Shown here in pieces: positions 1 to 5,371 of a stretch of DNA of 6,064 nucleotides (positions within the stretch are counted from its first letter, which is position 1; each line of letters opens with the position of its first letter). Origin of the DNA: Sulfurimonas sp. Lineage in GTDB: Bacteria > Campylobacterota > Campylobacteria > Campylobacterales > Sulfurimonadaceae. A model generated the notes under the pieces. That model was not told where the DNA came from, searched no databases, and saw only the letters and a program-made list of their open reading frames with translations. Both the position numbers and the translations under genes were made by a program. The stretch covers positions 1-6,064 of the forward strand of contig JAMORM010000096.1 in the NCBI GenBank assembly GCA_027063585.1, given 5' to 3'.

Positions 1-963
1 ACTCAAAAAAGGAAAGCCGAGTTTGCCGTTAGAGTCTATAAAATGTGATTCAAGGTTGAAACTGTCTGCAACAAGACTCATATCAAAAGTAGGTACTTCA
101 AAGCTGTCAAGATTTTCAAGAGAACGTCCCTGCATAAGCTCTGTCATAGTTCGCTCTAATGAAACTTCAAGGATGGGATGCGCTCCAAAAGAGACAAAGA
201 GTGTTGCATTTTCAGGATTGATGAGCGATATGGCAGTTACGGGAAACTGCCCGCCCAAAGAGGCATCAAGCACTTCGACTCTATAGCCGAGTTTTTGCAG
301 CGTTTGTACATCTTCATAAACTTTTGGAAAACTTTCTACAACTTCATCAGGAAATTTCGGCAAAGCATAACCGTTTTTTATGATCTCTATTTTTGAATAG
401 CGCTCAAATATTTCACTTAAAGCCTGTACTTTTGCCTCTAAAGGCGTATTGCCCGTTGCTAAACCGTTACTCACGTAGAGATTGCTTAAAATATTAAGCG
501 GTATAGTAACACGTTCTTGTGTGGATTGTTTGACAAAAGGAAGGGCAACGATTTTGTCTTCATAGTCGCTGTTAAAATCCACTAAATCCTCAGGTGAGAG
601 ATTGCCCTCAGGATTATAAACAGCCATAAGTTCATCACTAAGATACGTTTCATCAAAAGAAAAGGCAATTTCATCAGGGTAATATTTTCTGTTTGGCAAA
701 TGAAAATCTATAAAAAAGTTATTTGTCTGCAAGCGTTCAATATACTCACCCAAAGCACTCGCCACAGAAGCATCACTAAGTACACCTTTACCGTTTGAGT
801 AAATATGTCTGGGTGCCTCTTGTGAGCTGAGATTCACCGAATAACAGTGAGAAAGGGGATTCTTCTGCTCTTGAAAAACTGTCTCGCATCCGACATCAGA
901 CAAAACAGCTTTCATCGTAGAGATAGAGTTTTGAAGCGGAGCCTCTTTTGATAAAAAATTCAT
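1..963 (-). CDS. ycaO: YcaO, RimO-associated ribosomal S12 methylthiotransferase accessory protein (partial, C-terminus off left edge)
   Basis: The reading frame is open from an ATG at 963 to the window edge, giving 321 residues without a stop. It lines up closely with what I recall of E. coli YcaO (about 586 residues), so roughly the last 45% is missing. Visible signatures are SALGEYIERL (about 69-78) and LSEIFERY (about 182-189), the paired Glu motifs that bind Mg-ATP in YcaO enzymes; a VSNGLATGNT stretch at 164-173; DASLGGQFPV; SFGAHP; and LERTMTELMQGR, with FNLESHFIDS near the edge. The family activates backbone amides with ATP; the E. coli protein acts in the cytoplasm to promote RimO-dependent beta-methylthiolation of an Asp in ribosomal protein S12. 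The start is chosen because an in-frame TAA lies seven codons upstream and AGGAA sits about ten bases before the ATG. The gene appears monocistronic at its 5' end, with its own promoter. Family assignment is firm; the S12 role is by homology. Confidence 0.93.
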   Translation of the reverse strand, partial: MNFLSKEAPLQNSISTMKAVLSDVGCETVFQEQKNPLSHCYSVNLSSQEAPRHIYSNGKGVLSDASVASALGEYIERLQTNNFFIDFHLPNRKYYPDEIAFSFDETYLSDELMAVYNPEGNLSPEDLVDFNSDYEDKIVALPFVKQSTQERVTIPLNILSNLYVSNGLATGNTPLEAKVQALSEIFERYSKIEIIKNGYALPKFPDEVVESFPKVYEDVQTLQKLGYRVEVLDASLGGQFPVTAISLINPENATLFVSFGAHPILEVSLERTMTELMQGRSLENLDSFEVPTFDMSLVADSFNLESHFIDSNGKLGFPFLS

Positions 964-993
964 TAAATATTTTTTCCTGCATTATTTATTGTA

Positions 994-1021
994 ATTATAT
1001 CTAATTTAGACAATTGTGCAA
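994..1021 (-). promoter_or_regulatory. Candidate sigma-70 promoter of ycaO
   Basis: On the minus strand a perfect TATAAT (999-994) is preceded after 16 bases by TTGCAC (1021-1016), which matches the -35 consensus at its first three bases. Transcription would begin near 987, leaving a leader of about 24 bases that contains the AGGAA ribosome-binding site. The palindrome ACAATTGT (1010-1017) overlaps the spacer and could be an operator. The strong -10 is seen directly; promoter use is inferred. Confidence 0.55.
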
Positions 1022-1092
1022 TTTTAATAAACTTCTTTTCTGTGAACTATTCTAATGAGAGTAATAACCAAAATATCTTTTCCAATAAGTGA

Positions 1093-1114
1093 AGATTTAC
1101 TCAAGATTTACTCA
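1093..1114. repeat. Exact tandem 11-base repeat, possible response-regulator operator
   Basis: AGATTTACTCA occurs twice without a gap (1093-1103 and 1104-1114). An 11-base period is about one helical turn, the spacing of half-sites bound by OmpR/PhoB-family regulators. It lies about 95 bases upstream of the ycaO -10 box and about 115 bases past the globin-PsiE stop codon. The rest of the 964-1229 spacer is A/T rich with long T runs and no convincing gene. Function as an operator is a guess; the repeat itself is certain. Confidence 0.5.
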
Positions 1115-1205
1115 CAGGGGTATAGTTTTAAAAGGCTTTTCTTTTTTTTAAAATCTCAATTTCTTCTAAATTATCTCATCATAAGCATGGTGCTTACAAT
1201 AGACA

Positions 1206-1216
1206 CATAACGTTTG
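1206..1216 (-). repeat. Second copy of the attC end motif CAAACGTTATG, likely outer boundary of the globin-PsiE cassette
   Basis: On the minus strand CAAACGTTATG at 1216-1206 is identical to the right end of the attC-like site (2181-2171: spacer CAAAC plus the core GTTATG). It begins 14 bases past the globin-PsiE stop codon, where a cassette recombination site would end. Unlike the site at 2170-2239, no proper stem precedes it: only about 28 bases separate the sequence around the stop codon (CTAAAAC) from the core. It could be an attC remnant that lost its inner stem, or a chance match in A/T-rich DNA. Confidence 0.4.
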
Positions 1217-2175
1217 GCTATATATTGTTTTAGTTTATAGTTGTTCTTTTTTTTGCTCCTACAAGCCAATACGAAATAGCCAGACCGACAATAACAGCAG
1301 CAATAATCAATAATTCTTCCCCTTTTTCAGCAGATAGAGAATATATCAATATTTTTCTAATAAGCGCGGCCATGGCAAGCATGATAAATGCACCTATGGC
1401 AAACCCTTTGCCTTGTAAATGATTGATTTCCTCATGAATTAATTCGATAGAAGCCCACAAAACAAGTAAGCTACCAAGAACTGTTAATATTCCTTTTTCA
1501 ATTTTTATATCAGTAAAAAATAACAGATAAATATCATAGAGAAAAAGTCCTATGGCAAAAAATGCTACCAGTGCCAATGCACCTGCCAAAAAATAGTTGA
1601 TGTATGAATTAAAATTTTTCAAACCTGATAAAATATTTTTTTCAATTTTAGAGAGAGACAAAAACTTGCCCAACTCTTCTTCTCTATAGGAACTTGTTAG
1701 TACATCAAGATTCATATCAATTATTTTTTCAACAGCTCTTATTTCTTGTACATGATGTTTTTTGTCTTTGAAGTTTTCTTCTATACTGGCGAGTATAAAA
1801 GTTCGGACATAAGTAAATGCAGAGTTGACATAGTGTGTTGGTAAACCAATTTTGACATGGATTTCACCTATTTTATATAGATACATAAAATAGGGCATAT
1901 CATATTGCCCACAAAAAAGGTTTATAAACCACTCTTTAATTTTTTTTCTGTGGTAAGCGATAATATCTTTATTCTTTAAAAATTGAGCAGTTTTACCAAA
2001 ACCCCATATATAATCATAAAACCCATCTATAAATTCATCAGCAAGTTTTTCCATGCGAGGTTGAAGTTCTTTTAAAATTTGAGCTTCTTCATCAGTAAAT
2101 TGGTAATGATCTTTTAAATTTCTATAATGTTGCATTTACATTCCTTTTTATAGTGTTATCAGTTTTGTAGCATAA
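1211..2175 (-). mobile_element. Putative integron-type cassette carrying the globin-PsiE gene (attC incomplete)
   Basis: This 965-base segment runs from the crossover point of the attC-like site (after G2176) to the repeated core at 1211. It holds one gene in the usual cassette orientation, with a 40-base leader and no clear promoter, so expression would depend on transcription from upstream. The leader begins TTATGCTACA and ends with an AAAAAGGA ribosome-binding region, closely paralleling the leader of the phosphatase cassette. Against it, the attC expected at the 3' end (an R'' box GCATAAC plus a stem) is not found. Confidence 0.38.
1230..2135 (-). CDS. Protoglobin-PsiE fusion: putative haem-based sensor with four-helix membrane domain
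   Basis: The 301-residue protein has two parts. Residues about 8-155 are a globin-coupled-sensor/protoglobin domain: an amphipathic N-terminal segment, the WFINLFCGQYD stretch (69-79), and IGEIHVKIGLP (89-99), where His93 matches the proximal haem-ligating His of HemAT-type globins (IGxxHxxIGL). Residues about 183-293 hold four hydrophobic helices (about 183-206, 216-233, 245-263, 275-293) resembling PsiE, the phosphate-starvation-inducible membrane family, including a conserved-looking IELIHEEIN and an AALIRKILIY segment. No signal peptide is seen, so the globin should be cytoplasmic. By family knowledge the globin would bind O2, NO or CO; the PsiE function is unknown, so signal output is unknown too. 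It lacks the usual globin-sensor outputs (methyl-accepting or GGDEF domains). AAGGA sits about seven bases upstream of the ATG. It lies 34 bases past the attC-like site and is probably cassette-borne. Confidence 0.82.
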   Translation of the reverse strand: MQHYRNLKDHYQFTDEEAQILKELQPRMEKLADEFIDGFYDYIWGFGKTAQFLKNKDIIAYHRKKIKEWFINLFCGQYDMPYFMYLYKIGEIHVKIGLPTHYVNSAFTYVRTFILASIEENFKDKKHHVQEIRAVEKIIDMNLDVLTSSYREEELGKFLSLSKIEKNILSGLKNFNSYINYFLAGALALVAFFAIGLFLYDIYLLFFTDIKIEKGILTVLGSLLVLWASIELIHEEINHLQGKGFAIGAFIMLAMAALIRKILIYSLSAEKGEELLIIAAVIVGLAISYWLVGAKKRTTIN

Positions 2176-2239
2176 CGTTTGTCTTGAGAAATAGGAAGCC
2201 GCGCTTTGGCTTCCTTTTCTCTCGAAGATTTTGTTATAC
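2170..2239 (-). other. attC-like integron cassette recombination site overlapping the phosphatase stop codon
   Basis: Read on the minus strand the order is R'' GTATAAC (2239-2233), spacer AAAA, L'' TCTTCGAG (2228-2221), a variable stem with core arms AGGAAGCC and GGCTTCCT (2215-2208 and 2200-2193) around a 7-base loop, L' CTCAAGA (2188-2182), spacer CAAAC, and R' GTTATGC (2176-2170). R boxes pair over seven positions with one G-T wobble. L'' equals the complement of L' plus one extra C, the extrahelical base typical of attC. The gene's TAA lies inside R'', also typical. An alternative fold pairs GAGAAA with TTTCTC, making a longer stem with a three-base bulge. The hairpin with TTTTCT on the plus strand could also act as a terminator, but no plus-strand gene precedes it; on the minus strand the run after the stem is weak (TATTTCTC). 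No integrase gene is visible. Confidence 0.72.
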
Positions 2240-3199
2240 TAATCTGTATGTATTTGTGATAGACTCAACTACTAAACCTGTTCTATCTTGTCCAGCACCA
2301 CAATGCACTAAGATAGGTTGCTTCATTTTTTTATACTCTTCATTTATAATTTTTAAGTCATGATTATTAACTGGTGGATTTTGATAATCTTCAATACTAA
2401 TGTGAAATACATTAAAACCTTCTTTTTTGTAAAATCCAATTAAATCATAATTTATACTTTCATAGTACGTATTTATTTCTTCATTACTAAGTAAACATAT
2501 AATAGACTTAATATTCAAATTTTTCCATTTATTTATAGTTTCATTGAGTGTATTTAAGGATACAGATTTATTTGGATAGCCAGGTCTGTGTGATTGTGCT
2601 AAGATATTTCTTTTAGCCCATATAGAGTTTTTTTCTTTTTGTTCTTGCTCGGTCTTTTCTATTTTTTTATCTTTTAAAATATCTTTTGATGTTTTTGTAT
2701 CACTGCTATCATCAAACTCTAAATCTTTTCTAAGACATCTTCTAGCCTTATAATAAGAGTCAATAAGCTTATTTAATGATAACTCATTATTAGCAAATTT
2801 ATACGATGCTTGATATGTTTTTAAAATTAATGTTCTTGTTTCGTATTCCATAAATAAACCAGCTTCGCCATACAACTCTTCTAACAATAAATCTGCTGTT
2901 TTAATTATTTGTTGCTTATTGTTTTCTATGTATGCGTGATGTTCTTTTGGGTATTCTATATCTCTTACTGAACCAAGAAGTTTAAATGTTTTATTATAGA
3001 GAGCATATCTTTTATCTAGTCTTTTAAAGAGTAAATCTTTTTCCATGGAAATTTTTTGTTCATGCTCCCAAGTTTTTTGAGTCTCTTTTAATTTATAGTA
3101 ATTAAATATTCCTCCAACAATAGATACTATAAGTGCACCTAATGCAGTAATAAGTTCAATTGACATATTTTCAATCCTTTTTAGATAAATGTAGTATAA
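2176..3199 (-). mobile_element. Putative integron gene cassette carrying the phosphatase-fusion gene
   Basis: The segment runs from a core-like GTTATAC at 3200-3194 to the crossover G of the attC-like site at 2176, about 1,024 bases, with a single gene and its attC at the 3' end. The 5' core GTTATAC is the exact complement of the site's R'' box GTATAAC, as expected because the two ends form one attC in the circular cassette; the next cassette's core (GTTATGC) pairs less well. The 11 bases GTTATACTACA at the start match GTTATGCTACA at the start of the next segment at ten positions. Two sampled 60-base lines of this segment (2341-2400, 2641-2700) have 13 and 14 G/C, against 26 and 27 in two lines of glmU (4381-4440, 4741-4800), consistent with foreign origin. 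Seven-base cores occur by chance in A/T-rich DNA, hence moderate confidence. Confidence 0.55.
2234..3166 (-). CDS. Membrane-anchored helical protein fused to a C-terminal dual-specificity (Cys-type) phosphatase domain
   Basis: The 310-residue protein begins with one hydrophobic helix (about 5-22), then a charged, mostly helical region to about 155 (no family I can name), a Lys/Glu/Asp-rich linker (about 155-180), and a phosphatase-like domain from about 183. That domain shows ILAQSHRPGYP (188-198), a beta-strand IKSIICLL (219-226), Asp260 in IEDYQNPP as probable general acid, and HCGAGQDRTG (288-297), which fits the HCxxGxxR(S/T) loop with nucleophile Cys289 and Arg295. By family knowledge it would hydrolyse phosphotyrosine or a related phosphoester through a Cys-phosphate intermediate; the substrate is unknown. 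Only 13 residues follow the loop, so the closing helices are missing or very short, and the stop lies inside the attC-like R'' box. Reading on in another frame through the attC does not restore a phosphatase helix. AAAGGA lies about eight bases before the ATG. Strong A/T bias suggests transfer. Confidence 0.8.
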   Translation of the reverse strand: MSIELITALGALIVSIVGGIFNYYKLKETQKTWEHEQKISMEKDLLFKRLDKRYALYNKTFKLLGSVRDIEYPKEHHAYIENNKQQIIKTADLLLEELYGEAGLFMEYETRTLILKTYQASYKFANNELSLNKLIDSYYKARRCLRKDLEFDDSSDTKTSKDILKDKKIEKTEQEQKEKNSIWAKRNILAQSHRPGYPNKSVSLNTLNETINKWKNLNIKSIICLLSNEEINTYYESINYDLIGFYKKEGFNVFHISIEDYQNPPVNNHDLKIINEEYKKMKQPILVHCGAGQDRTGLVVESITNTYRLV

Positions 3200-3200
3200 C
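3190..3200 (-). repeat. Core-like 11-mer GTTATACTACA repeated at 2176-2166
   Basis: On the minus strand GTTATACTACA (3200-3190) lies 24 bases before the phosphatase ATG, and GTTATGCTACA (2176-2166) lies 31 bases before the globin-PsiE ATG. They differ at one base. Each fits the integron core G^TTRRRY loosely (third purine position is T). They mark the proposed 5' ends of the two cassettes. The first copy also overlaps a TATACT that could be a -10 box, so promoter conservation is a competing explanation. Confidence 0.5.
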
Positions 3201-3221
3201 TATTTATTTAACACCATTATA
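3193..3221 (-). promoter_or_regulatory. Possible -10 elements upstream of the phosphatase-fusion gene
   Basis: Two -10-like hexamers stand on the minus strand: TATAAT (3221-3216) and TATACT (3198-3193). Neither has a good -35 box at the normal distance. The nearer one would give a leader of about 20 bases ending in the AAAGGA site. If TATAAT is the true -10, the promoter lies outside the proposed cassette and would drive both cassette genes. Confidence 0.35.
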
Positions 3222-3280
3222 ATAACATCAATCTTAAATCACAGTATTAATAAGCAAAAATTATGCACTCCTAAAGAAAG

Positions 3281-3335
3281 AAATATCGATAAATATGTCA
3301 AATTTTATGACAAAATGTTATATTTATCGATATTT
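3281..3335. repeat. Perfect 16-base inverted repeat with 23-base loop
   Basis: AAATATCGATAAATAT (3281-3296) is the exact reverse complement of 3320-3335. The loop contains a smaller pair, GTCA (3297-3300) and TGAC (3308-3311). Each arm carries the palindrome ATCGAT. Neither side ends in a solid T run (minus strand continues CTTTCTTTAG), so it is a poor intrinsic terminator. It may be a protein-binding site, a recombination site or a small transposable-element end. The 3167-3448 spacer (282 bases) shows no convincing gene; a 14-codon plus-strand frame from 3295 lacks a ribosome site. Confidence 0.6.
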
Positions 3336-3403
3336 GTAGTCTTTAAAATATTATTCTTAAAAATAAAGTGTATATTTTATGCTGTATGTGTAAATAACAG
3401 CCT

Positions 3404-3447
3404 ATTTTGTATGTTATTTTTTATATATTGTACATAACATACAAAAT
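3404..3447. repeat. Perfect 14-base inverted repeat just past the glycosylase gene, possible transcript-end hairpin
   Basis: ATTTTGTATGTTAT (3404-3417) is the exact reverse complement of 3434-3447, around a 16-base A/T-rich loop. It starts one base after the glycosylase stop codon on the minus strand, the place of a transcript-end hairpin for the glmU operon. No T run follows on the minus strand (AGGCTGTT), so it is not a standard intrinsic terminator; it may protect the 3' end of the mRNA or bind a protein. Confidence 0.5.
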
Positions 3448-3448
3448 G

Positions 3449-3943
3449 TCACTTAAAGGTATGAGACAACGCCTCTTTGTATTTCACAAGTTTTTCTTCA
3501 AATTTCATACTGGCGTAGGCTGGAGAAGTGGAGGGAAGTAGGACTTTTTTAATTTGTAAATGTTTGTATTCTTTGTTAAAAATCTGTTCTGCTTTTTTCC
3601 CTGTAAACAAGATGGTTTGAATGTTTGGGTATTTGGCTAACAGTATTTCAAAATTATTGACTGTTATATTTTTCAGGTTAGTATCGCTGGAATTTTTTGC
3701 TTCTCTTTGCAGACTCGATGCACTGTCAAAAAGGGCTATGTTGTGTTTTTTGCAAAGGGCAATCTTTTCTTCTTTTGTTTGCACGGGTTCTTTGTAAATG
3801 GCAGCTAAAATAGACCAGAACTGATTTCGCGGGTGGGCATAGTAAAAGCCCTCTTCAAAAGATTTTATACTGGGAAACGAGCCGAGTATCAGTACTTTTG
3901 AATCAGAAAATATAAGTGGTTCAAAGGTATGATGTTCTGTCAT
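3449..3943 (-). CDS. DNA-deoxyinosine (hypoxanthine) glycosylase, uracil-DNA glycosylase superfamily
   Basis: The 164-residue protein has the marks of the hypoxanthine/deoxyinosine glycosylase branch (family 6) of the UDG superfamily: VLILGSFPSIKS (17-28), then GFYYAHPRNQFW (32-43) with Asn40 as a likely key active-site residue, a middle ALFDSASSLQREAKNSSDTN region, and LLPSTSPAYAS near the C-terminus, the position of the DNA-intercalating motif. Length fits a complete single-domain enzyme. It would excise deaminated adenine, and possibly other damaged bases, from DNA to start base-excision repair in the cytoplasm. The ATG follows the glmU stop by only eight bases and a weak AAAGA site, so the two are probably co-transcribed and translationally linked; the functional link with cell-wall precursor synthesis is not obvious. 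Substrate choice is by family only. Confidence 0.85.
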   Translation of the reverse strand: MTEHHTFEPLIFSDSKVLILGSFPSIKSFEEGFYYAHPRNQFWSILAAIYKEPVQTKEEKIALCKKHNIALFDSASSLQREAKNSSDTNLKNITVNNFEILLAKYPNIQTILFTGKKAEQIFNKEYKHLQIKKVLLPSTSPAYASMKFEEKLVKYKEALSHTFK

Positions 3944-3951
3944 AAATGTCT

Positions 3952-5256
3952 TTATTTTTTTCCAAAAAACTTATAATAAAAATCTTTCACAAGGCGCATT
4001 TTTGTCCGGCTCAGAACCAGATTACCGCTTTTTATTTCTCCGCTTGTTACCGTTGTTCCTGCTGCTATCATCACGTCATCTTCTATGGTTACGGGAGCTA
4101 CAAGCTGGGAGTCGCTGCCTATGAAGACATTTTTACCGATGCGTGTTTGGTATTTGTTTTTGCCGTCATAGTTACATGTAATGGTGCCTGCACCTATATT
4201 TGTGCCTTCATCTATTTGAGCATCACCTAAATAACTTAAGTGTCCCGCTTTTACACCTTTGAGTGTTGATTTTTTCACTTCAACAAAATTACCTATGTGG
4301 GTATTTTCTATATTTGAGAGCGGTCGCAGATGTGCCATCGGTCCACAGTCTGAGTTTTTTACAACACTCTCTTCTACAACACTGCCGGCTTTTATATGGG
4401 AGTTTATAATCTTACTTTCTCCTGTAATGCGGCAGCCGTTTTCTACTATACATTCCCCCTCAAATACTACGCCTTCTTCGATGTAAATTGTCGATGGAAG
4501 TTGCATGCTTACACCCGCATTCATCCATTTTGTATGAATTCTATTTTGCATGATCTCTTCTGCATCTGCAAGATCTTTTTTAGAATTTACTCCCTTGAAC
4601 TGCTCTTCATCCACAAGTAAAGGAACTATGCTGCTTTCATCTTCATTTGCCATAGCTATAATGTCTGTCAGGTAGTATTCCTGTTGGGCATTATCATTAC
4701 TTAAATCAGGAATGTATTGTTCTAAAATTACTTTTGAAAAGGCATATACCCCTGCATTGACGGTTGTAACATTCAGCTCTGCATCATCAGCATCTTTTTG
4801 TTCTACAATGTATTCAACATGATTGTTGCGTATAATGACGCGACCGTATCCATCTGGATTTTCAAGGTCAAAAACACTCATAATTATGTCGGCTTCAAGT
4901 TCTAAAAAGCCCTTGAGAGCATCTGAAGTGATGAGGGGCATATCTCCGTTGAGTACCAGAACTTTGTCATGTTTTGGTTCTACCTGCATCATGGCGCCAC
5001 CTGTTCCCGGGTAGTTTTTTGCATCTTGTTCTACAAAATTAATATCTTCAAAATAGTTTTGCATACTTTCAATAACAGCCTCTTTTTGGTGGGCAATGAC
5101 CACAGTAACATCATCAGAAATTTTACGAGACTCTTTTATAATATAGTAGAGCATAGGTTTCCCGCTAATTGTGTGTAAAACCTTTGCCTTTGATGATTTC
5201 ATACGGCTGCCTTTTCCTGCTGCCAAAATAACGACACTTATATTTTCTTGTTTCAT
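3952..5256 (-). CDS. glmU: GlmU, bifunctional UDP-N-acetylglucosamine pyrophosphorylase / glucosamine-1-phosphate N-acetyltransferase
   Basis: From the ATG at 5256 the protein has 434 residues, close to the length I recall for Helicobacter GlmU. The N-terminal nucleotidyltransferase domain starts at once with LAAGKGSRM (11-19), then [10 protein letters not shown] (82-91) and LNGDMPLI with Asp105, the Mg-binding Asp. The C-terminal half is a left-handed beta-helix of hexapeptide repeats with [12 protein letters not shown] (His339, the expected acetyltransfer base), [12 protein letters not shown] and [11 protein letters not shown]. The enzyme acetylates glucosamine-1-phosphate with acetyl-CoA and then joins it to UTP, giving UDP-GlcNAc for peptidoglycan and lipopolysaccharide. 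The frame stays open to a TTG at 5289, adding 11 residues, but the ATG start places the LAAGKG motif at the family position and has an AAAGAG site upstream. It is first gene of an operon with the glycosylase and divergent from the eptA-like gene. Confidence 0.96.
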   Translation of the reverse strand: MKQENISVVILAAGKGSRMKSSKAKVLHTISGKPMLYYIIKESRKISDDVTVVIAHQKEAVIESMQNYFEDINFVEQDAKNYPGTGGAMMQVEPKHDKVLVLNGDMPLITSDALKGFLELEADIIMSVFDLENPDGYGRVIIRNNHVEYIVEQKDADDAELNVTTVNAGVYAFSKVILEQYIPDLSNDNAQQEYYLTDIIAMANEDESSIVPLLVDEEQFKGVNSKKDLADAEEIMQNRIHTKWMNAGVSMQLPSTIYIEEGVVFEGECIVENGCRITGESKIINSHIKAGSVVEESVVKNSDCGPMAHLRPLSNIENTHIGNFVEVKKSTLKGVKAGHLSYLGDAQIDEGTNIGAGTITCNYDGKNKYQTRIGKNVFIGSDSQLVAPVTIEDDVMIAAGTTVTSGEIKSGNLVLSRTKMRLVKDFYYKFFGKK

Positions 5257-5272
5257 ATCTGCTCTTTGATTT

Positions 5273-5300
5273 AATATACAGTTTGTCAAAACTCAGTTAA
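5273..5300 (-). promoter_or_regulatory. Candidate glmU promoter
   Basis: On the minus strand TATATT (5278-5273) follows TTAACT (5300-5295, four of six -35 positions) after 16 bases. Transcription would start near 5266, only about ten bases before the glmU ATG and downstream of the TTG at 5289, which would favour the ATG start. A better-looking TTGACA at 5289-5284 has no -10 at the right distance. Low confidence. Confidence 0.35.
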
Positions 5301-5309
5301 GTTTTTTGG

Positions 5310-5328
5310 AACCTAGGTTTTAACCTAG
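5310..5328. repeat. Palindrome plus half-site (AACCTAGGTT-TT-AACCTAG) between divergent genes
   Basis: AACCTAGGTT (5310-5319) is a perfect 10-base palindrome, and its half AACCTAG recurs at 5322-5328, 12 bases after the first copy. The same bases can form a hairpin (CTAGGTT 5313-5319 with AACCTAG 5322-5328). Lying just upstream of the candidate glmU promoter and about 120 bases from the eptA-side -10, it could be an operator. No regulator is identified. Confidence 0.45.
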
Positions 5329-5336
5329 TCTGATTT

Positions 5337-5371
5337 GCCTTAAAGCCTAAAAGGCGAAGCTAAAGCATCGC
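5337..5371. repeat. Cluster of small hairpins, possible dispersed intergenic palindrome
   Basis: Overlapping inverted repeats occur here: GCCTT (5337-5341) with AAGGC (5351-5355), GCCT (5345-5348) with AGGC (5352-5355), and GCGAAGC (5354-5360) with GCATCGC (5365-5371, one mismatch). The stretch is more G/C rich than its surroundings. Between divergently transcribed genes a terminator is not expected, so a dispersed repeat or a structured leader is more likely. A further 12-base palindrome AAAACTAGTTTT lies at 5387-5398. Confidence 0.4.

Noticed and set aside
23..396. Two plus-strand open frames of 87 and 72 codons at the left edge
   Set aside because: They lie opposite the ycaO coding frame, which has clear family motifs across the same bases, and show no family resemblance themselves.
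1182..1196. Hairpin TAAGCA-TGG-TGCTTA as terminator or attC stem for the globin-PsiE gene
   Set aside because: Six pairs with a three-base loop and no T run on either side; it lies beyond the repeated core at 1206-1216, outside where the cassette's own attC would be.
2147..2176. Promoter for the globin-PsiE gene with TATAAA (2152-2147) as -10
   Set aside because: No -35 at a usable distance, and the predicted start would remove the AAGGA ribosome-binding site.
2182..2228. Simple intrinsic terminator between the two accessory genes
   Set aside because: The stem is strong, but the T-rich side (TTTTCT) follows it on the plus strand where no gene precedes, and the box layout, extra C and stop-codon overlap fit attC better. 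A secondary terminator effect remains possible.
2150..2236. Frameshift in the phosphatase gene, with the true C-terminus in another frame
   Set aside because: A frame is open through the attC-like site for about 30 codons, but the residues it would add are highly charged and do not resemble the closing helices of the phosphatase fold; translated attC sites often give such spurious tails.
3295..3339. Fourteen-codon plus-strand frame within the 16-base inverted repeat
   Set aside because: No ribosome-binding site, and its sequence is dictated by the palindrome arms.
3946..5178. Five plus-strand open frames of 63-94 codons opposite glmU
   Set aside because: All lie within glmU on the other strand; none resembles a known family, and GlmU motifs run through the whole stretch.
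5257..5289. N-terminal extension of GlmU from a TTG at 5289
   Set aside because: GlmU proteins begin a few residues before LAAGKG; the ATG at 5256 fits this and has an AAAGAG site, while the TTG overlaps the candidate promoter.
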